64,000 nt of DNA from Epiperipatus broadwayi (GCA_028023455.1 JAQFVV010012394.1:20418353-20482352), one strand, 5' to 3'; shown: positions 1 to 11,108, numbered from the stretch's first letter. Translations and numbers: made by a program. Notes: a model not told the origin generated them from the sequence alone.

Positions 1-470
1 CATTTACTCTCCCTCTACCCATCCAAAATCAATTACTGTTTATAATATATGCTTTTATACTATATTAAATTGCTCTTATGGTTAATATTTTTAATTAAAT
101 TATTCATGCTCTTTTTCAAAATGACATCAAATTACTAAATTTTTTAGTTATTTGCTTAAAATACGTTAAAGTGAGTCAATAGCATACTTTATTAATCACT
201 TAATATTATTACTATTTTACTTTTTTATTTTCTAGAAAAGGATAGCATTGTTTTTCCTATGGAAACGATGCTAAATAAACCCAGTGTCAATAACACTAGG
301 TTACAATATATATATATTTATGAAAATTTATAGCCTTGTATATGGTAAGTTTGATAAATAAATCAATTAATTTTTTGCAGGACACTTTTTTTTTAGCAAT
401 CCAATCTAATGTCATCAACTTCTTGTAGCTGATAATGTCAGATTTGTTTAAAAGAAACAGGTCTTACAAG
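1..470. other. AT-rich flank, no gene seen
   Basis: AT-rich sequence with a short TA run near 303-320. I see no coding pattern or repeat similarity to the rest of the window. It precedes the left target duplication of the RZ1 array at 471-483. Confidence 0.5.
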
Positions 471-585
471 GAGTTAGTTAATGAACAGAGCAAAACTCTC
501 CATACAGTATTGCCACCTGTGCTAAACAGAGTAATCAATGGATGCCAGAAGGCTTGTGCATAAAATCCCTATCTAATGCCTACTC

Positions 586-644
586 ATCCAATATCCCCAG
601 ACTAGTTTCTGGCTTGTGGCCTTCGTCAGTGAGGAGCTTTGGAT
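586..644 (-). ncRNA. Type I hammerhead ribozyme motif, RZ1 unit 1
   Basis: Read on the minus strand: stem I outer ATCCAA (644-639), internal loop AGCT, stem I inner CCTCA, core CTGACGA (629-623), A, stem II GGC-CACAA-GCC, A, GAA, stem III ACTAGT (606-601), C17 at 600, then TGGGG and TTGGAT closing stem I. Inner stem I has five pairs including one G-U; outer stem I has six. ACTAGT is self-complementary, so stem III would form best in a dimer. Predicted cleavage lies between plus positions 600 and 599. The pair next to the core in stem II (A/A) is not canonical, which leaves activity uncertain. Confidence 0.8.
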
Positions 645-1041
645 CTGAGAGCACTGCATCTAGATCTTAGGATCTAATGCAACCCTCTAGCAACCACCTT
701 TTATCTCTACTTAACTACTAAACTATGAGAATGAAATTGAAAACACAAAAAATATTTTCAATCTAAGCTCAATAGCCTAAATAGTCATATGGGTCTGAAC
801 TCAGTTCAGCACCCATACATTTTGGTGTCTTTGGCTCTTTTACAACCATAGCCACCACTATCCTATTAGGCAGGATTGGTGTTAAACCATTAAGCATCAC
901 ATGATCACATTTCCTATACTAGTACATTAATTGTTGATAAACAGAGCAAAACTCTCCATACAGTATTGCCACCTGTGCTAAACAGAGTAATCAATGGATG
1001 CCAGAAGGCTTGTGCATAAAATCCCTATCTAATGCCTACTC

Positions 1042-1100
1042 ATCCAATATCCCCAGACTAGTTTCTGGCTTGTGGCCTTCGTCAGTGAGGAGCTTTGGAT
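1042..1100 (-). ncRNA. Type I hammerhead ribozyme motif, RZ1 unit 2
   Basis: Same 59-nt motif as at 586-644, exactly 456 bp further on, with core CTGACGA, GAAA, palindromic ACTAGT and both stem I helices preserved. Confidence 0.8.
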
Positions 1101-1497
1101 CTGAGAGCACTGCATCTAGATCTTAGGATCTAATGCAACCCTCTAGCAACCACCTTTTATCTCTACTTAACTACTAAACTATGAGAATGAAATTGAAAAC
1201 ACAAAAAATATTTTCAATCTAAGCTCAATAGCCTAAATAGTCATATGGGTCTGAACTCAGTTCAGCACCCATACATTTTGGTGTCTTTGGCTCTTTTACA
1301 ACCATAGCCACCACTATCCTATTAGGCAGGATTGGTGTTAAACCATTAAGCATCACATGATCACATTTCCTATACTAGCACATTAATTGTTGATAAACAG
1401 AGCAAAACTCTCCATACAGTATTGCCACCTGTGCTAAACAGAGTAATCAATGGATGCCAGAAGGCTTGTGCATAAAATCCCTATCTAATGCCTACTC

Positions 1498-1556
1498 ATT
1501 CAATATCCCCAGACTAGTTTCTGGCTTGTGGCCTTCGTCAGTGAGGAGCTTTGGAT
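1498..1556 (-). ncRNA. Type I hammerhead ribozyme motif, RZ1 unit 3
   Basis: Same motif in the third unit. One change in the outer strand of stem I (plus-strand c to t at 1500) turns a G-C pair into A-C; core and stem III are unchanged. Confidence 0.77.
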
Positions 1557-1953
1557 CTGAGAGCACTGCATCTAGATCTTAGGATCTAATGCAACCCTCT
1601 AGCAACCACCTTTTATCTCTACTTAACTACTAAACTATGAGAATGAAATTGAAAACACAAAAAATATTTTCAATCTAAGCTGAATAGCCTAAATAGTCAT
1701 ATGGGTCTGAACTCAGTTCAGCACCCATACATTTTGGTGTCTTTGGCTCTTTTACAACCATAGCCACCACTATCCTATTAGGCAGGATTGGTGTTAAACC
1801 ATTAAGCATCACATGATCACATTTCCTATACTAGCACATTAATTGTTGATAAACAGAGCAAAACTCTCCATACAGTATTGCCACCTGTGCTAAACAGAGT
1901 AATCAATGGATGCCAGAAGGCTTGTGCATAAAATCTCTATCTAATGCCTACTC

Positions 1954-2012
1954 ATCCAATATCCCCAGACTAGTTTCTGGCTTGTGGCCTTCGTCAGTGA
2001 GGAGCTTTGGAT
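1954..2012 (-). ncRNA. Type I hammerhead ribozyme motif, RZ1 unit 4
   Basis: Same motif in the fourth, partial unit, with intact core, palindromic stem III and both halves of stem I. Confidence 0.8.
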
Positions 2013-2291
2013 CTGAGAGCACTGCATCTAGATCTTAGGATCTAATGCAACCCTCTAGCAACCACCTTTTATCTCTACTTAACTACTAAACTATGAGAAT
2101 GAAATTGAAAACACAAAAAATATTTTCAATCTAAGCTCAATAGCCTAAATAGTCATATGGGTATTGAGCTTAGATTGAAAATATTTTTTGTGTTTTCAAT
2201 TTCATTCTCATAGTTTAGTAGTTAAGTAGAGATAAAAGGTGGTTGCTAGAGGGTCGCATTAGATCCTAAGATCTAGATGCAGTGCTCTCAG

Positions 2292-2350
2292 ATCCAAAGC
2301 TCCTCACTGACGAAGGCCACAAGCCAGAAACTAGTCTGGGGATATTGGAT
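2292..2350 (+). ncRNA. Type I hammerhead ribozyme motif, RZ1 inverted unit
   Basis: Plus-strand copy in the inverted terminal unit: ATCCAA (2292-2297), CCTCA (2302-2306), CTGACGA (2307-2313), GGC/GCC stem II, GAA (2327-2329), ACTAGT (2330-2335), C at 2336, TGGGG (2337-2341), TTGGAT (2345-2350). It faces the four minus-strand motifs, so a read-through transcript of either strand contains both ribozyme and anti-ribozyme. Confidence 0.8.
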
Positions 2351-2506
2351 GAGTAGGCATTAGATAGGGATTTTATGCACAAGCCTTCTGGCATCCATTG
2401 ATTACTCTGTTTAGCACAGGTGGCAATACTGTATGGAGAGTTTTGCTCTGTTTATCAACAATTAATGTGCTAGTATAGGAAATGTGATCATGTGAGTTAG
2501 TTAATG

Positions 2507-2708
2507 TTTAATCAATCCTTTCCATATATAAGACTAAATTTTTTAAAATTTTTATAGAGAATGTAAGCAAAATAATCTTAATGCATTACATGTTTACACA
2601 TACACATATATACATATGTAAATTAGCATGTTCCCAAAACAGTTAATAATAATAAACCAAATAATCATTAGACAAGATAGACTTCTCAAGTGCAAATCAA
2701 CCCAACAT
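2507..2708. other. Short AT-rich spacer
   Basis: About 200 bp between two RZ1 elements with TA/CA-rich stretches (around 2595-2620); nothing else seen. Confidence 0.4.
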
Positions 2709-2721
2709 AGAACAAAGATAT

Positions 2722-3029
2722 TAAAACAGGCAATACTCTCCATACACTAGCGCCACTCAGTGCCAACCAGAGTATTCAATGGATGCCAGAAGGCTTGTGC
2801 ATAAAATCCCCATCTAGTGTCTACTCATTCAATATTCCCATACTAGTTTTTGGCTTGGGAATATTGGATGAGTAGGCACTAGATGGGGATTTTATGAACA
2901 AGCCTTCTGCCAACCATTGATTACTCTGGTTGGCACTGAGTGGCACTACTGTATGAAGAGTTTTGCCTGTTTTAATAACAGTTATGTGCTAGCATAAAAA
3001 ATAGTAATCATGTGATGTTTAGTGGTTTA
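2722..3029. mobile_element. RZ1 snap-back element with deleted ribozyme core
   Basis: A 308-bp RZ1 relative flanked by a perfect 13-bp duplication, agaacaaagatat, at 2709-2721 and 3030-3042. It is a foldback: the left arm (2725-2850) reads as the minus-strand 3' half of the RZ1 unit and the right arm is its inverted copy. Near 2838-2860 the ribozyme core (CTGANGA and stem II) is missing, leaving only the part around stem III and outer stem I. The 3' end runs through atcatgtg as in other copies. This copy evidently moved as a discrete unit. Confidence 0.75.
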
Positions 3030-3278
3030 AGAACAAAGATATATTATTCTATTTTTTTATAATTTTAACTAATATTTTAATAATGATTAAATTTTTTAAT
3101 AGTTTTTTATTATAAAATTAATTGTAATGTGAGGTGGAATTGTTGGATAGTAAATTAATATATATTTATATTGTGTTGGATTACTTTGCATTCTGATAGC
3201 AGGCATTAGAGTGGGTTTGTAATTAATTTTGGGTAATGATTTAATTATGAGTTAGTGTAACTTGCGTTTAATATATAC

Positions 3279-6005
3279 TGTAACAGTCAGAATCATCTAT
3301 CTTGCTAACACACTACAGAATTCAAACCCCAGACATGAAACTGAACATTCTAGGAGGGGTTGCCTTCTAGATATACTAAGTTCGAATCTAAAGTCCAAAT
3401 TTCACAGTGCCATCTACGTGATAATGCATCTGATGCCACTACTAGTATAATCTTTGACCGGTGCCTGGTGGTCAGGGAGAAACAAAAGATTCTATACTAA
3501 AAGAAGCTTGGGTGGCTAATTAACATCTATGTATTTACAAAAGAAATGCAGAAAATATATATATATAGACCGAGACAGTGATAGGAATCAAATAAAATAA
3601 GAGATCAAATTTAGTTTTAAATAATTTCACAAAACTTATTTATATAAATTATATATATAACGCCACTGTCTGCTTATATGAGACAGGGACACGTATTAAA
3701 TAATTGTTGGCATTATATTCCAATAAATGACAAAAAGGTTTTAAAGCAAAGTGATATATTCTATTCCTCAGGCTAATAGCATTACGATAATGTGCTTGAT
3801 GAGATAGGAACATGTGCGAGGTGCTTTGAGCAATTATACAAGTCTAAGAAAATATTTGAAAATTAAGTGTTCTAAATATTTATTGATTTCGAGAATAGCA
3901 CGGACAAAAGCTTACTAAGCAACAAAGTGGGAATGTGATCAAAGCATTTATTTGAGAATAATAATAATAGAGTTGCATTGGGAGGTCAGTAATGCTGATA
4001 ATGAATTTATTAAAGTTGGAGCGTGTGACACGTTTAAGTCACGGATGCTTTGTAAAATAAATATAAAATAAAACAATATTGAAGATCCAGAATGATTACG
4101 GAGGGCATCTCACCGCTAACCCGTAAGAAAGTATTTTATGAACAGCCGAAACTTAGCGACTGTGTGACGATTGCGTTTAATTCCCAGGTGTGTCATTGGG
4201 GACACACTCTGCCTGGAAACTGCAATAAGCGAAGAGAACGGACTTGGCCGTGTAAAGAATCCTTGGAAAAGTAAAACAAAGTGGTCTCAACAACCAATTC
4301 ATGTACCAGCAATACGAGACTAGTGTATATAAAACATACTAAATGGGTTTTACTTGGATTAAGAGAAATGCCCAATCAAATTCCCAGAAATTCATTTAAA
4401 AGGGTCCGCACATTCTCGACATCAATGATGAACTTTGTAATTAAAGTAGAACATGGTAATTAAAATAGGAAAATGCACACTTGCGGGTTTGAAAAGTAAG
4501 TATAGATTTATATACACAATCATACATTAGGGAACACATTTAATCATTGATCTCGCACATACTCTCATATTAGATTAAAATCGATAACATGTAGATTTTA
4601 AACGATGTGATTATATTATATATTAAAGAAAAGAATCGCCCTTGAACGAGTGATTTGCAGGATAATAAAATTGGAAATTATTTAGAAATTTAAAATATGC
4701 CTTCATAGTGGCATCTTATTTTCAACAACAGGAATAATTCACTCGGTCAAAGACGATTCTGACACATTATCATAATAAAATAACAAAAAGCTTAATAAAT
4801 AGAAAATGTTAACCCAAGGATAGAGAGCAAACTATGTTGAGTAGATTTAAACACGTTAAAGAAATACATACTGAAGTTATGTGAAATATAAGAAAAAGAA
4901 TTTAAATAGCTATAGCATGTTAGTTATCACAAGAGCTCTTGGGTTAATTTAGGGTTACCTCTGGAGAAGCATTTTAGGTAGATTGATGGTCGGCAGGTTT
5001 TTATATAATTTAACAGCAAAATCTGGAAATGTTCATATTTTTGGCAGCGGCAGCAGTTCTGGGGTTCTTTATGTGATAGCTTCCGATGGTCTGGGGCAGC
5101 GGCCGGCTATTCCAAGGAGACAGAGCCATCTTGATGCCTCTACTCTGTCATGTCAAGGTTAGCAAATTATTAGAATAATTTTGGTTAGAAACATTAGAAC
5201 TCAGAATGATTTTTCTTAGAAACATTAGAATGGAAAACAAAAGAAAACCCTCCTTTTTATAGTAGAAATTAACAATAGAACTGCCGTGGAGCATTACAAA
5301 AATATATCGGACTTATCAGCTGTAATTAAATCTATCCAAATAAAGGAATTCAACATTAATTAATTTCTTTTGTTAATTTCCCTGTCGACATTTGAATTAC
5401 AAACTAGTTTAAAATTAAAAATTACTTTTATTAATTAAAAAAAACCTTAAGTGGACATCTGCTGTTTTTAGATAAACTTATATAACATTAACTAATTAAA
5501 CTATTGTCCCTCATTTAACAGAAATATTTGGAATGACTTTTATTAAATTAAACGAAAATTATTTTACTTTTAAATTGCAATATTTGAATCTATTTACTAA
5601 ACGAATATTTATTAAGTGAATTTTATTTTAAATCAAAAATATATTATGATGGTAATATATATTTGTAAATAGATTCAAACAAAATAACTTTAACAGTTTA
5701 TAATTTTGATATGTTTTAAAATGCATATCATAGTGTGTGCGCAATTACGACTTATATAACCTACTTTTTAATAAATCAAAATTCTGTGAACATATACATA
5801 TTCTATAATCTTTTATTTATTTGAGAATGAGTTATATATATAATATGAGCATTGTACTCATGGTTTAAAATTAGGTGGGATTTTCGGTATATAAGCATAT
5901 TGCAGACACACTACGATAGATTGGGGTTCAAACTAAGGTATGAGGGTAGGAAATAGGTGAGAAAAGGGTGAAACGAAGATCTGCAAAGCAGACCTTACTG
6001 TTTCA
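3279..6005. repeat. Left long terminal repeat
   Basis: Matches 8380-11104 over its whole length, about 95-97% by eye with small indels. Most of it is AT-rich. A GC-richer block near 5040-5160 (gcagcggcagcag, ggcagcggccggc) stands out. A short frame starting inside the repeat near 3280 stays open for about 55 codons in both LTRs, but I recognise no domain in it. Confidence 0.8.
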
Positions 6006-6321
6006 CATTTCCTTAGTGATGGAACAAAAAAAATTGTTAAAAAAAAGATCTTACAACACGTGTCCACCTATGAAGCCTGCATAAAAAAATTTACAAGATA
6101 ACCCATAATGTACAGGATATAAATATAATGAAGAAAGGAAACTGAATTATATACCCAGATCATATTAATAAATCTACCATCTAGCGAACATTTTCTATTA
6201 TCTCCCCCCCTTCAACAAAATTTTATTTAACAAATCTAATAGATTAACATTGTTTATATCTGATCTCCTCTCTCATTTATCCTGTGATGTGTCCATTTTT
6301 TTTTTGTTTTAAAAAAAACTA
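6006..6321. other. Internal region of LTR element, no gene
   Basis: AT-rich leader or trailer between the left LTR and the antisense coding remnant. It contains A- and T-runs (6027-6050, 6300-6315) and a C-run near 6205, and no recognisable primer-binding site. Confidence 0.45.
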
Positions 6322-7159
6322 CTATAATCCTGGGTCTGGTGGGTAATAACTGCTTTTATAATTTGATGACAGCAGTCTCGGATTACCAGGCCTCTTTACC
6401 TTGTCTGGAGGTTCTTTAGCCCAGGGACTGAAATCCAGAGTGGTTGAGAATTCGGCCATTTCCTTTACTTTATCCAGTTGATATATTTTTGCTATATCAG
6501 GTGGGATATTTTCCTTGTTTTTTTTAAATACTTCGATATTGGTGGTAAGCTTGGTTAGCTCGTTTGAGGCACTAGGTCTCATATATCATTTGCTGGGAAT
6601 ATGCTGTCTAAATATAGTTTGGGACATTTTTTTTACTTCATGAAATATTTTAATATTGATCAGCTTGGTTAGCTGGGTTGGATGTCCTAAGTCTCGGATA
6701 TCATTTGCTGGAAGTACTCTTTCCAAATAAAGTTTGGGACATTTTTTAACTTCATGAAACATTTTAGTGTTGAGCTTGGTTAGCTGGGTTTGATCTCCTA
6801 AGTCTCGGATATCATTATTCTTTGTGGAATCATTTGTCTCTATTTTCTGGTTCACGGATTCATCTGTCAATGACCCTACCGAGTTCAGGTTGGTTTCATC
6901 TTTTCTTGGTTCAATGACCTTTTTATCGTTCTTCGTGCAGCATTTTTCAAATGCAAGTCAGAGGGCTTTCTTCCCTCTCTCACTTGTGCCAATTCGTGGA
7001 TGAGTTTGGACAACTCTTTACATTCCTCAGCTCTCCTTCGGATTTGTTCTTCTTCCCGTCGTTTCACTCTTTCTTCACTTTGCTCCCATGTTTCTATAAG
7101 ATTCCGCAATTGGATCTCATTAGTAGGAATTGGATCTCATTAGTATCCGTATTTTCCAT
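6322..7159 (-). pseudogene. Broken coiled-coil/repeat protein inside LTR element
   Basis: On the minus strand an ATG at 7159-7157 opens a frame that is displaced by a 20-bp tandem duplication (7108-7147). Beyond it comes a strongly charged, probably helical stretch rich in E, R and K (about residues 1-60 of the 7109-6885 frame, with motif KRREEEQIRRRAEE). Then come two clear copies and a third weaker copy of a module of about 37 residues, typified by DIRDLG..TQLTKL and FHEVKK, at roughly 6815-6700, 6705-6590 and 6590-6480. Single-base indels in the A-runs after the second module and a TGA break the frame, and the last piece ends at 6322. I do not recognise the family. Position between LTRs suggests a gag-like or captured gene, but no zinc knuckle or enzyme motif is present. 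Confidence 0.55.
7108..7147. repeat. 20-bp tandem duplication at start of broken ORF
   Basis: Two adjacent copies of a 20-bp unit beginning aattggatctcattagta (7108-7127, 7128-7147). Because 20 is not a multiple of three, the upstream ATG is out of frame with the downstream coding sequence. Confidence 0.85.
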
Positions 7160-8270
7160 GGCCTTGGATGATTATCGTGATCGATGATGATGACGACTTT
7201 TATTTTTACTGCTAACTATATTATCCTAAACACAGAATTTTTTTACGTTTGATTTCAAATTTTATTAATGGCTAATAGGCTATCTCCCTCTCGGTTCTGT
7301 TGGCCTAATTACTGCTTTTATGTTTATCACTAAAAACCCCGACTACTACCCTTTTATTACTGCAAAAATTTCTTGTTTAAATCTGCTACCAACATATATA
7401 TTTTTAACTGCCCGTATATACAAAAATCTCTTAAAATCTATCTGTCAAGATATTTCGCTAAAAAATATATTTTTAAACTCAAGCAATTTTATTTATATAT
7501 GTTAACATTCGCTAGATCTGGGTATACTTATTTCATTCATTCTTATTTAAGATTAGCATACATATATTTTTATTTACATAATTATTGATCTGATTCATGT
7601 CTCATTATTTGGTCTAAGAAAAATTTACATACGTTGAAAAAAACAAATTACATATAAAAGAATCTAACCTGGTGACAAAATTTATTTTAAAAGTAACTCC
7701 GTTTAATGAAATTACCCTTGGGCACCATGTCACCAGTTAAAAGGATCCATAGACTGTTAGCTTCCCAAAATTAATTTTAAATTACTGTATTCCATTTAAC
7801 TACGGGCACTCATTAAAACATTCACATTTTTTTATTGATTACAACATTTTATTTATGATTAATTTTTTTTGAATTCCATATGATAGCCTATTACATATCT
7901 AGGTCATTACCGTACAAAATTATTATTATGCTATCTTGCGCATTGAGCCGATAAAACTTTATTTTTATAGAAAATACAATATTTGAAATATTCATAGATT
8001 GTCACAATATTCACTTGGGACAATATTTAAGTAATTCACGCCATGCATATATAGCGTGACTTAAGTGAAACAACAAATACAGATGGCTCATATCGCACTA
8101 TAGCAAGTTTGGACAAGTTCTGATTATAGAATAAGTAATTGAATGCCCGAGTCAAACAAAATATATGAAATATACATGCAAATAAACAATCTAGAGTTTG
8201 AAAAATATTATATATATCAAAAACATAATGGATTTGGGGGGTTAAATACGAATACAAAATGCTAAAATTA
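7160..8270. other. Internal region of LTR element, no gene
   Basis: AT-rich. The only notable structure is a pair of complementary 9-mers, ctggtgaca near 7669 and tgtcaccag near 7729, about 50 bp apart. No supported coding sequence. Confidence 0.4.
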
Positions 8271-8335
8271 AGCTACAGGGATGTGGGTGTTTAAATAATT
8301 AAGATCTACAGGGATGTGGGTGTTTAAATATTCAA
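8271..8335. repeat. 33-bp tandem duplication
   Basis: The sequence ctacagggatgtgggtgttt occurs at 8273 and again at 8306, a perfect short duplication about 75 bp before the right LTR. Confidence 0.8.
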
Positions 8336-8379
8336 GGCTCCACGTTTGGGCAAGCCATGGACCCGGAAAAAAAATACTA

Positions 8380-11104
8380 TGTAACAGTCAGAATCGTCTA
8401 TCTCGCTAACACACTGCAGAATTCAAACTCCAGACACGAAACTGAACATTCTAGGAGGGGTTGCCTTCTAGATATACTAAGTTCGAATCTAAAGTCCAAA
8501 TTTCACAGCGCCATCTACGTGATAATGCATCTGATGCCACTACTAGTATAATCTTTGACCGGTGCCTGGTGGTCAGGGAGAAACAAAAGACTCTATACTA
8601 AAAGAAGCTTGGGTGGCTAATAACGTCTATGGATTTACAAAAGAAATGCAAAATATATATATAGACCGAGACAGTGATAGGAATCAAATAAAATAAGAGA
8701 TCAAATTTAGTTTTAAATAATTTCAAAAAATTTATTTATATAAATTATATATATAATGCCACTGTCTGCTTATATGAGACAGGGACACGTATTAAATAAT
8801 TGTTGGCATTATATTCCAATAAATGACAAAAAGGTTTTAAAGCAAAGTGATATATTCTATTCCTCAGGCTAATAGCATTACGATAATGTGCTTGATGAGA
8901 TAGGAACATGTGTGAGGTGCTTTGAGCAATTATACAAGTCTAAGAAAATATTTGAAAATTAAGTGTTCTAAAATATTTATTGATTTCGAGAATAGCATGG
9001 ACAAAAGCTTACTAAGCAACAAAGTGGGAATGTGATCAAAGCATTTATTTGAGAATAATAATAATAGAAGTGCATTGGGAGGTCAGTATTGCTGATAATG
9101 AATTTATTAAAGTTGGAGGGTGTGACACGTTTAAGTCACGGATGCTTTGCAAAATAAATATAAAATAAAACAATACTGAAGATCCGGAATGATTACGGAG
9201 GGCATCTCACCGCTAACCCGTAGGAAAGTATTTTATGAACAGCCGAAACTTAGCGACTGTGTGACGATTGCGTTTAATTCCCAGGTGTGTCATTTGGGGA
9301 CACACTCTGCCTGGAAACTGCAATAAGCGAAGAGAATGGACTTGGCCGTGTAAAGAAGCCTTGGAAAAGTAAAACAAAGCAGTCTCAACAACCAATTCAT
9401 GTACCAGCAATACGAGACTAGTGTATATAAAACATACTAAATGGGTTTTACTTGTATTAAGAGAAGTGCCCAATCAAATTCCCAGAAATTCATTTAAAAG
9501 GGTCCGCACATTCTTGACATCAATGATGAACTTTGTAATTAAAGTAGAACACGGTAATTAAAATAGGAAAATGCATGCTTGCGGGTTTGAAAAGTAAGTA
9601 TAGATTTATATACGCAATCATACATTAGGGGACACATTTAATCATTGACCTTGCACATACTCTCATATTAGATTAAAATCAATAACATGTAGATTTTAAA
9701 CGATGTGATTATATTATATATTAAAGAAAAGAATCGCCCTCGAAGGAGTGATTTGCAAGATAATAAAATTGGAAATTATTTAGAAATTTAAAATATGCCT
9801 TCATAGTGCGTCTTATTTTCAACAACAGGAATAATTCACTCGGTCAAAGACGATTCTGACACATTATCATAATAAAATAACAGAAAGCTTAATAAATAGA
9901 AAATATTAACCCAAGGATAGAGAGCAAAATATGTTGAGTAGATTTAAACACGTTAAAGAAATACATAATGAAGTTATGTGAAATATAAGAAAAACAATTT
10001 AAATAGCTATAGCATGTTAGTTATCACAAGAGCTCTTGGGTTAATTTAGGGTTACCTCTGGAGAAGCATTTTAGGTAGATTGATGGTCGGCAGGTTTTTA
10101 TATAATTTAACAGCAAAATCTGGAAATGTTCATATTTTTGGCAGCGGCAGCAGTTCCAGGGTTCCTTATGTGATAGCTTCCGATGATCTGGAGCAGTGGC
10201 CAGCTATTCCGAGGGAACATAGCCATCTTGATGCTTCTACTCTGTCATGTCAAGGTTAGCAAATTATTAGAATAATTTTGGTTAGAAACATTAGAACTCA
10301 GAATGATTTCTCTTAGAAACATTAGAATGGAGAACAAAAGAAAACCCACCTTTTTATAGTAGAAATTAACAATAGAACTGCCCTGGAGCATTACAAAAAT
10401 ATATCGGACTTATCAGCTGTAATTAAATCTATCCGAATGTCTAAAGGAATTCAACATTAATTAATTTCTTTTGTTAATTTCCTTGTCGACATTCGAATTA
10501 CAAACTAGATTTAATTAAAAATTACTTTTATTAATTAAAGAAAACCTTAAGTGGACATCTGCTGTTTTTAGATAAACTTATATAACATTAACTAATTAAA
10601 CTATTGTCCCTCATTTAACAGAAATATTTGGAATGACTTTTATTAAATTAAACGAAAATTATTTTACTTTTAAATTGCAATATTTTAATCTATTTACTAA
10701 ACGAATATTTACTTACTGAATTTTATTTTAAATCAAAAATATATTACGATGGTAATATATATTTGTAAATAGATTCAAACAAAATAACTTTAACAATTTA
10801 TAATTTTGATATGTTTTAAAATGCATATCATAGTGTGTGCGCAATTACGACTTATATAACCTACTTTTTAATAAATCAAAATTCTGTGAACATATACATA
10901 TTCCATAATCTTTTATTTATTTGGGAATGAGTTATATACATAATATGAGCATTGTACTCATGGTTTAAAATTAGGCGAGATTTTCGGTATATAAGCATAT
11001 TGCAGACACACTACGATAGATTGGGGTTCAAACTAAGGTATGAGGGTAGGAAATAGGTGAGAAAAGCTGAAATGAAGATCTGCAAAGCAGACCTTACTGT
11101 TTCA
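8380..11104. repeat. Right long terminal repeat
   Basis: Second copy of the 2.7-kb LTR (see 3279-6005). It ends with the same cttactgtttca, followed at once by the target duplication atac. Differences from the left LTR are scattered substitutions and small indels, for example in the GC-richer block near 10140-10230. Confidence 0.8.
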
Positions 11105-11108
11105 ATAC

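Larger units (their letters stand above)
484..2493 (-). mobile_element. RZ1 retrozyme-like tandem array (3.7 units + inverted unit)
   Basis: Three complete copies and one partial copy of a 456-bp unit run head to tail: the landmark acagagcaaaactc recurs at 485, 941, 1397 and 1853, exactly 456 bp apart. At about 2160 the fourth unit breaks off and an inverted partial unit follows to 2493, so the right end reads on the plus strand. The block is flanked by a perfect direct repeat, gagttagttaatg, at 471-483 and 2494-2506; 12 or 13 bp can be assigned as target duplication. Each unit carries a hammerhead ribozyme motif, four on the minus strand and one on the plus strand. No ORF is present. Tandem non-coding units, a hammerhead per unit and a target duplication of about 12 bp are the known hallmarks of metazoan retrozymes; calling it a retrozyme is inference. 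The units are nearly identical, so the array is young or homogenised. Confidence 0.8.
3279..11104. mobile_element. LTR element with 2.7-kb LTRs (LARD-like)
   Basis: Two direct repeats of about 2.73 kb (3279-6005 and 8380-11104) bound a 2.37-kb interior. The repeats start TGTAACAG and end CTGTTTCA, so they have TG...CA termini, and the whole is flanked by a 4-bp duplication, atac, at 3275-3278 and 11105-11108. No RT, RNase H, integrase or protease is recognisable; the only coding traces are on the minus strand of the interior. That fits a large non-autonomous retrotransposon derivative. Orientation is unresolved: the antisense ORF argues for minus, while the purine run ggaaaaaaaa just before 8380 would suit a plus-strand polypurine tract. 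No convincing primer-binding site was found beside either LTR. Confidence 0.75.

Noticed and set aside
484-2160. Regular repeats that might be a CRISPR array
   Set aside because: The unit is 456 bp and the whole unit is repeated; there are no short repeats with unique spacers, and the genome is eukaryotic.
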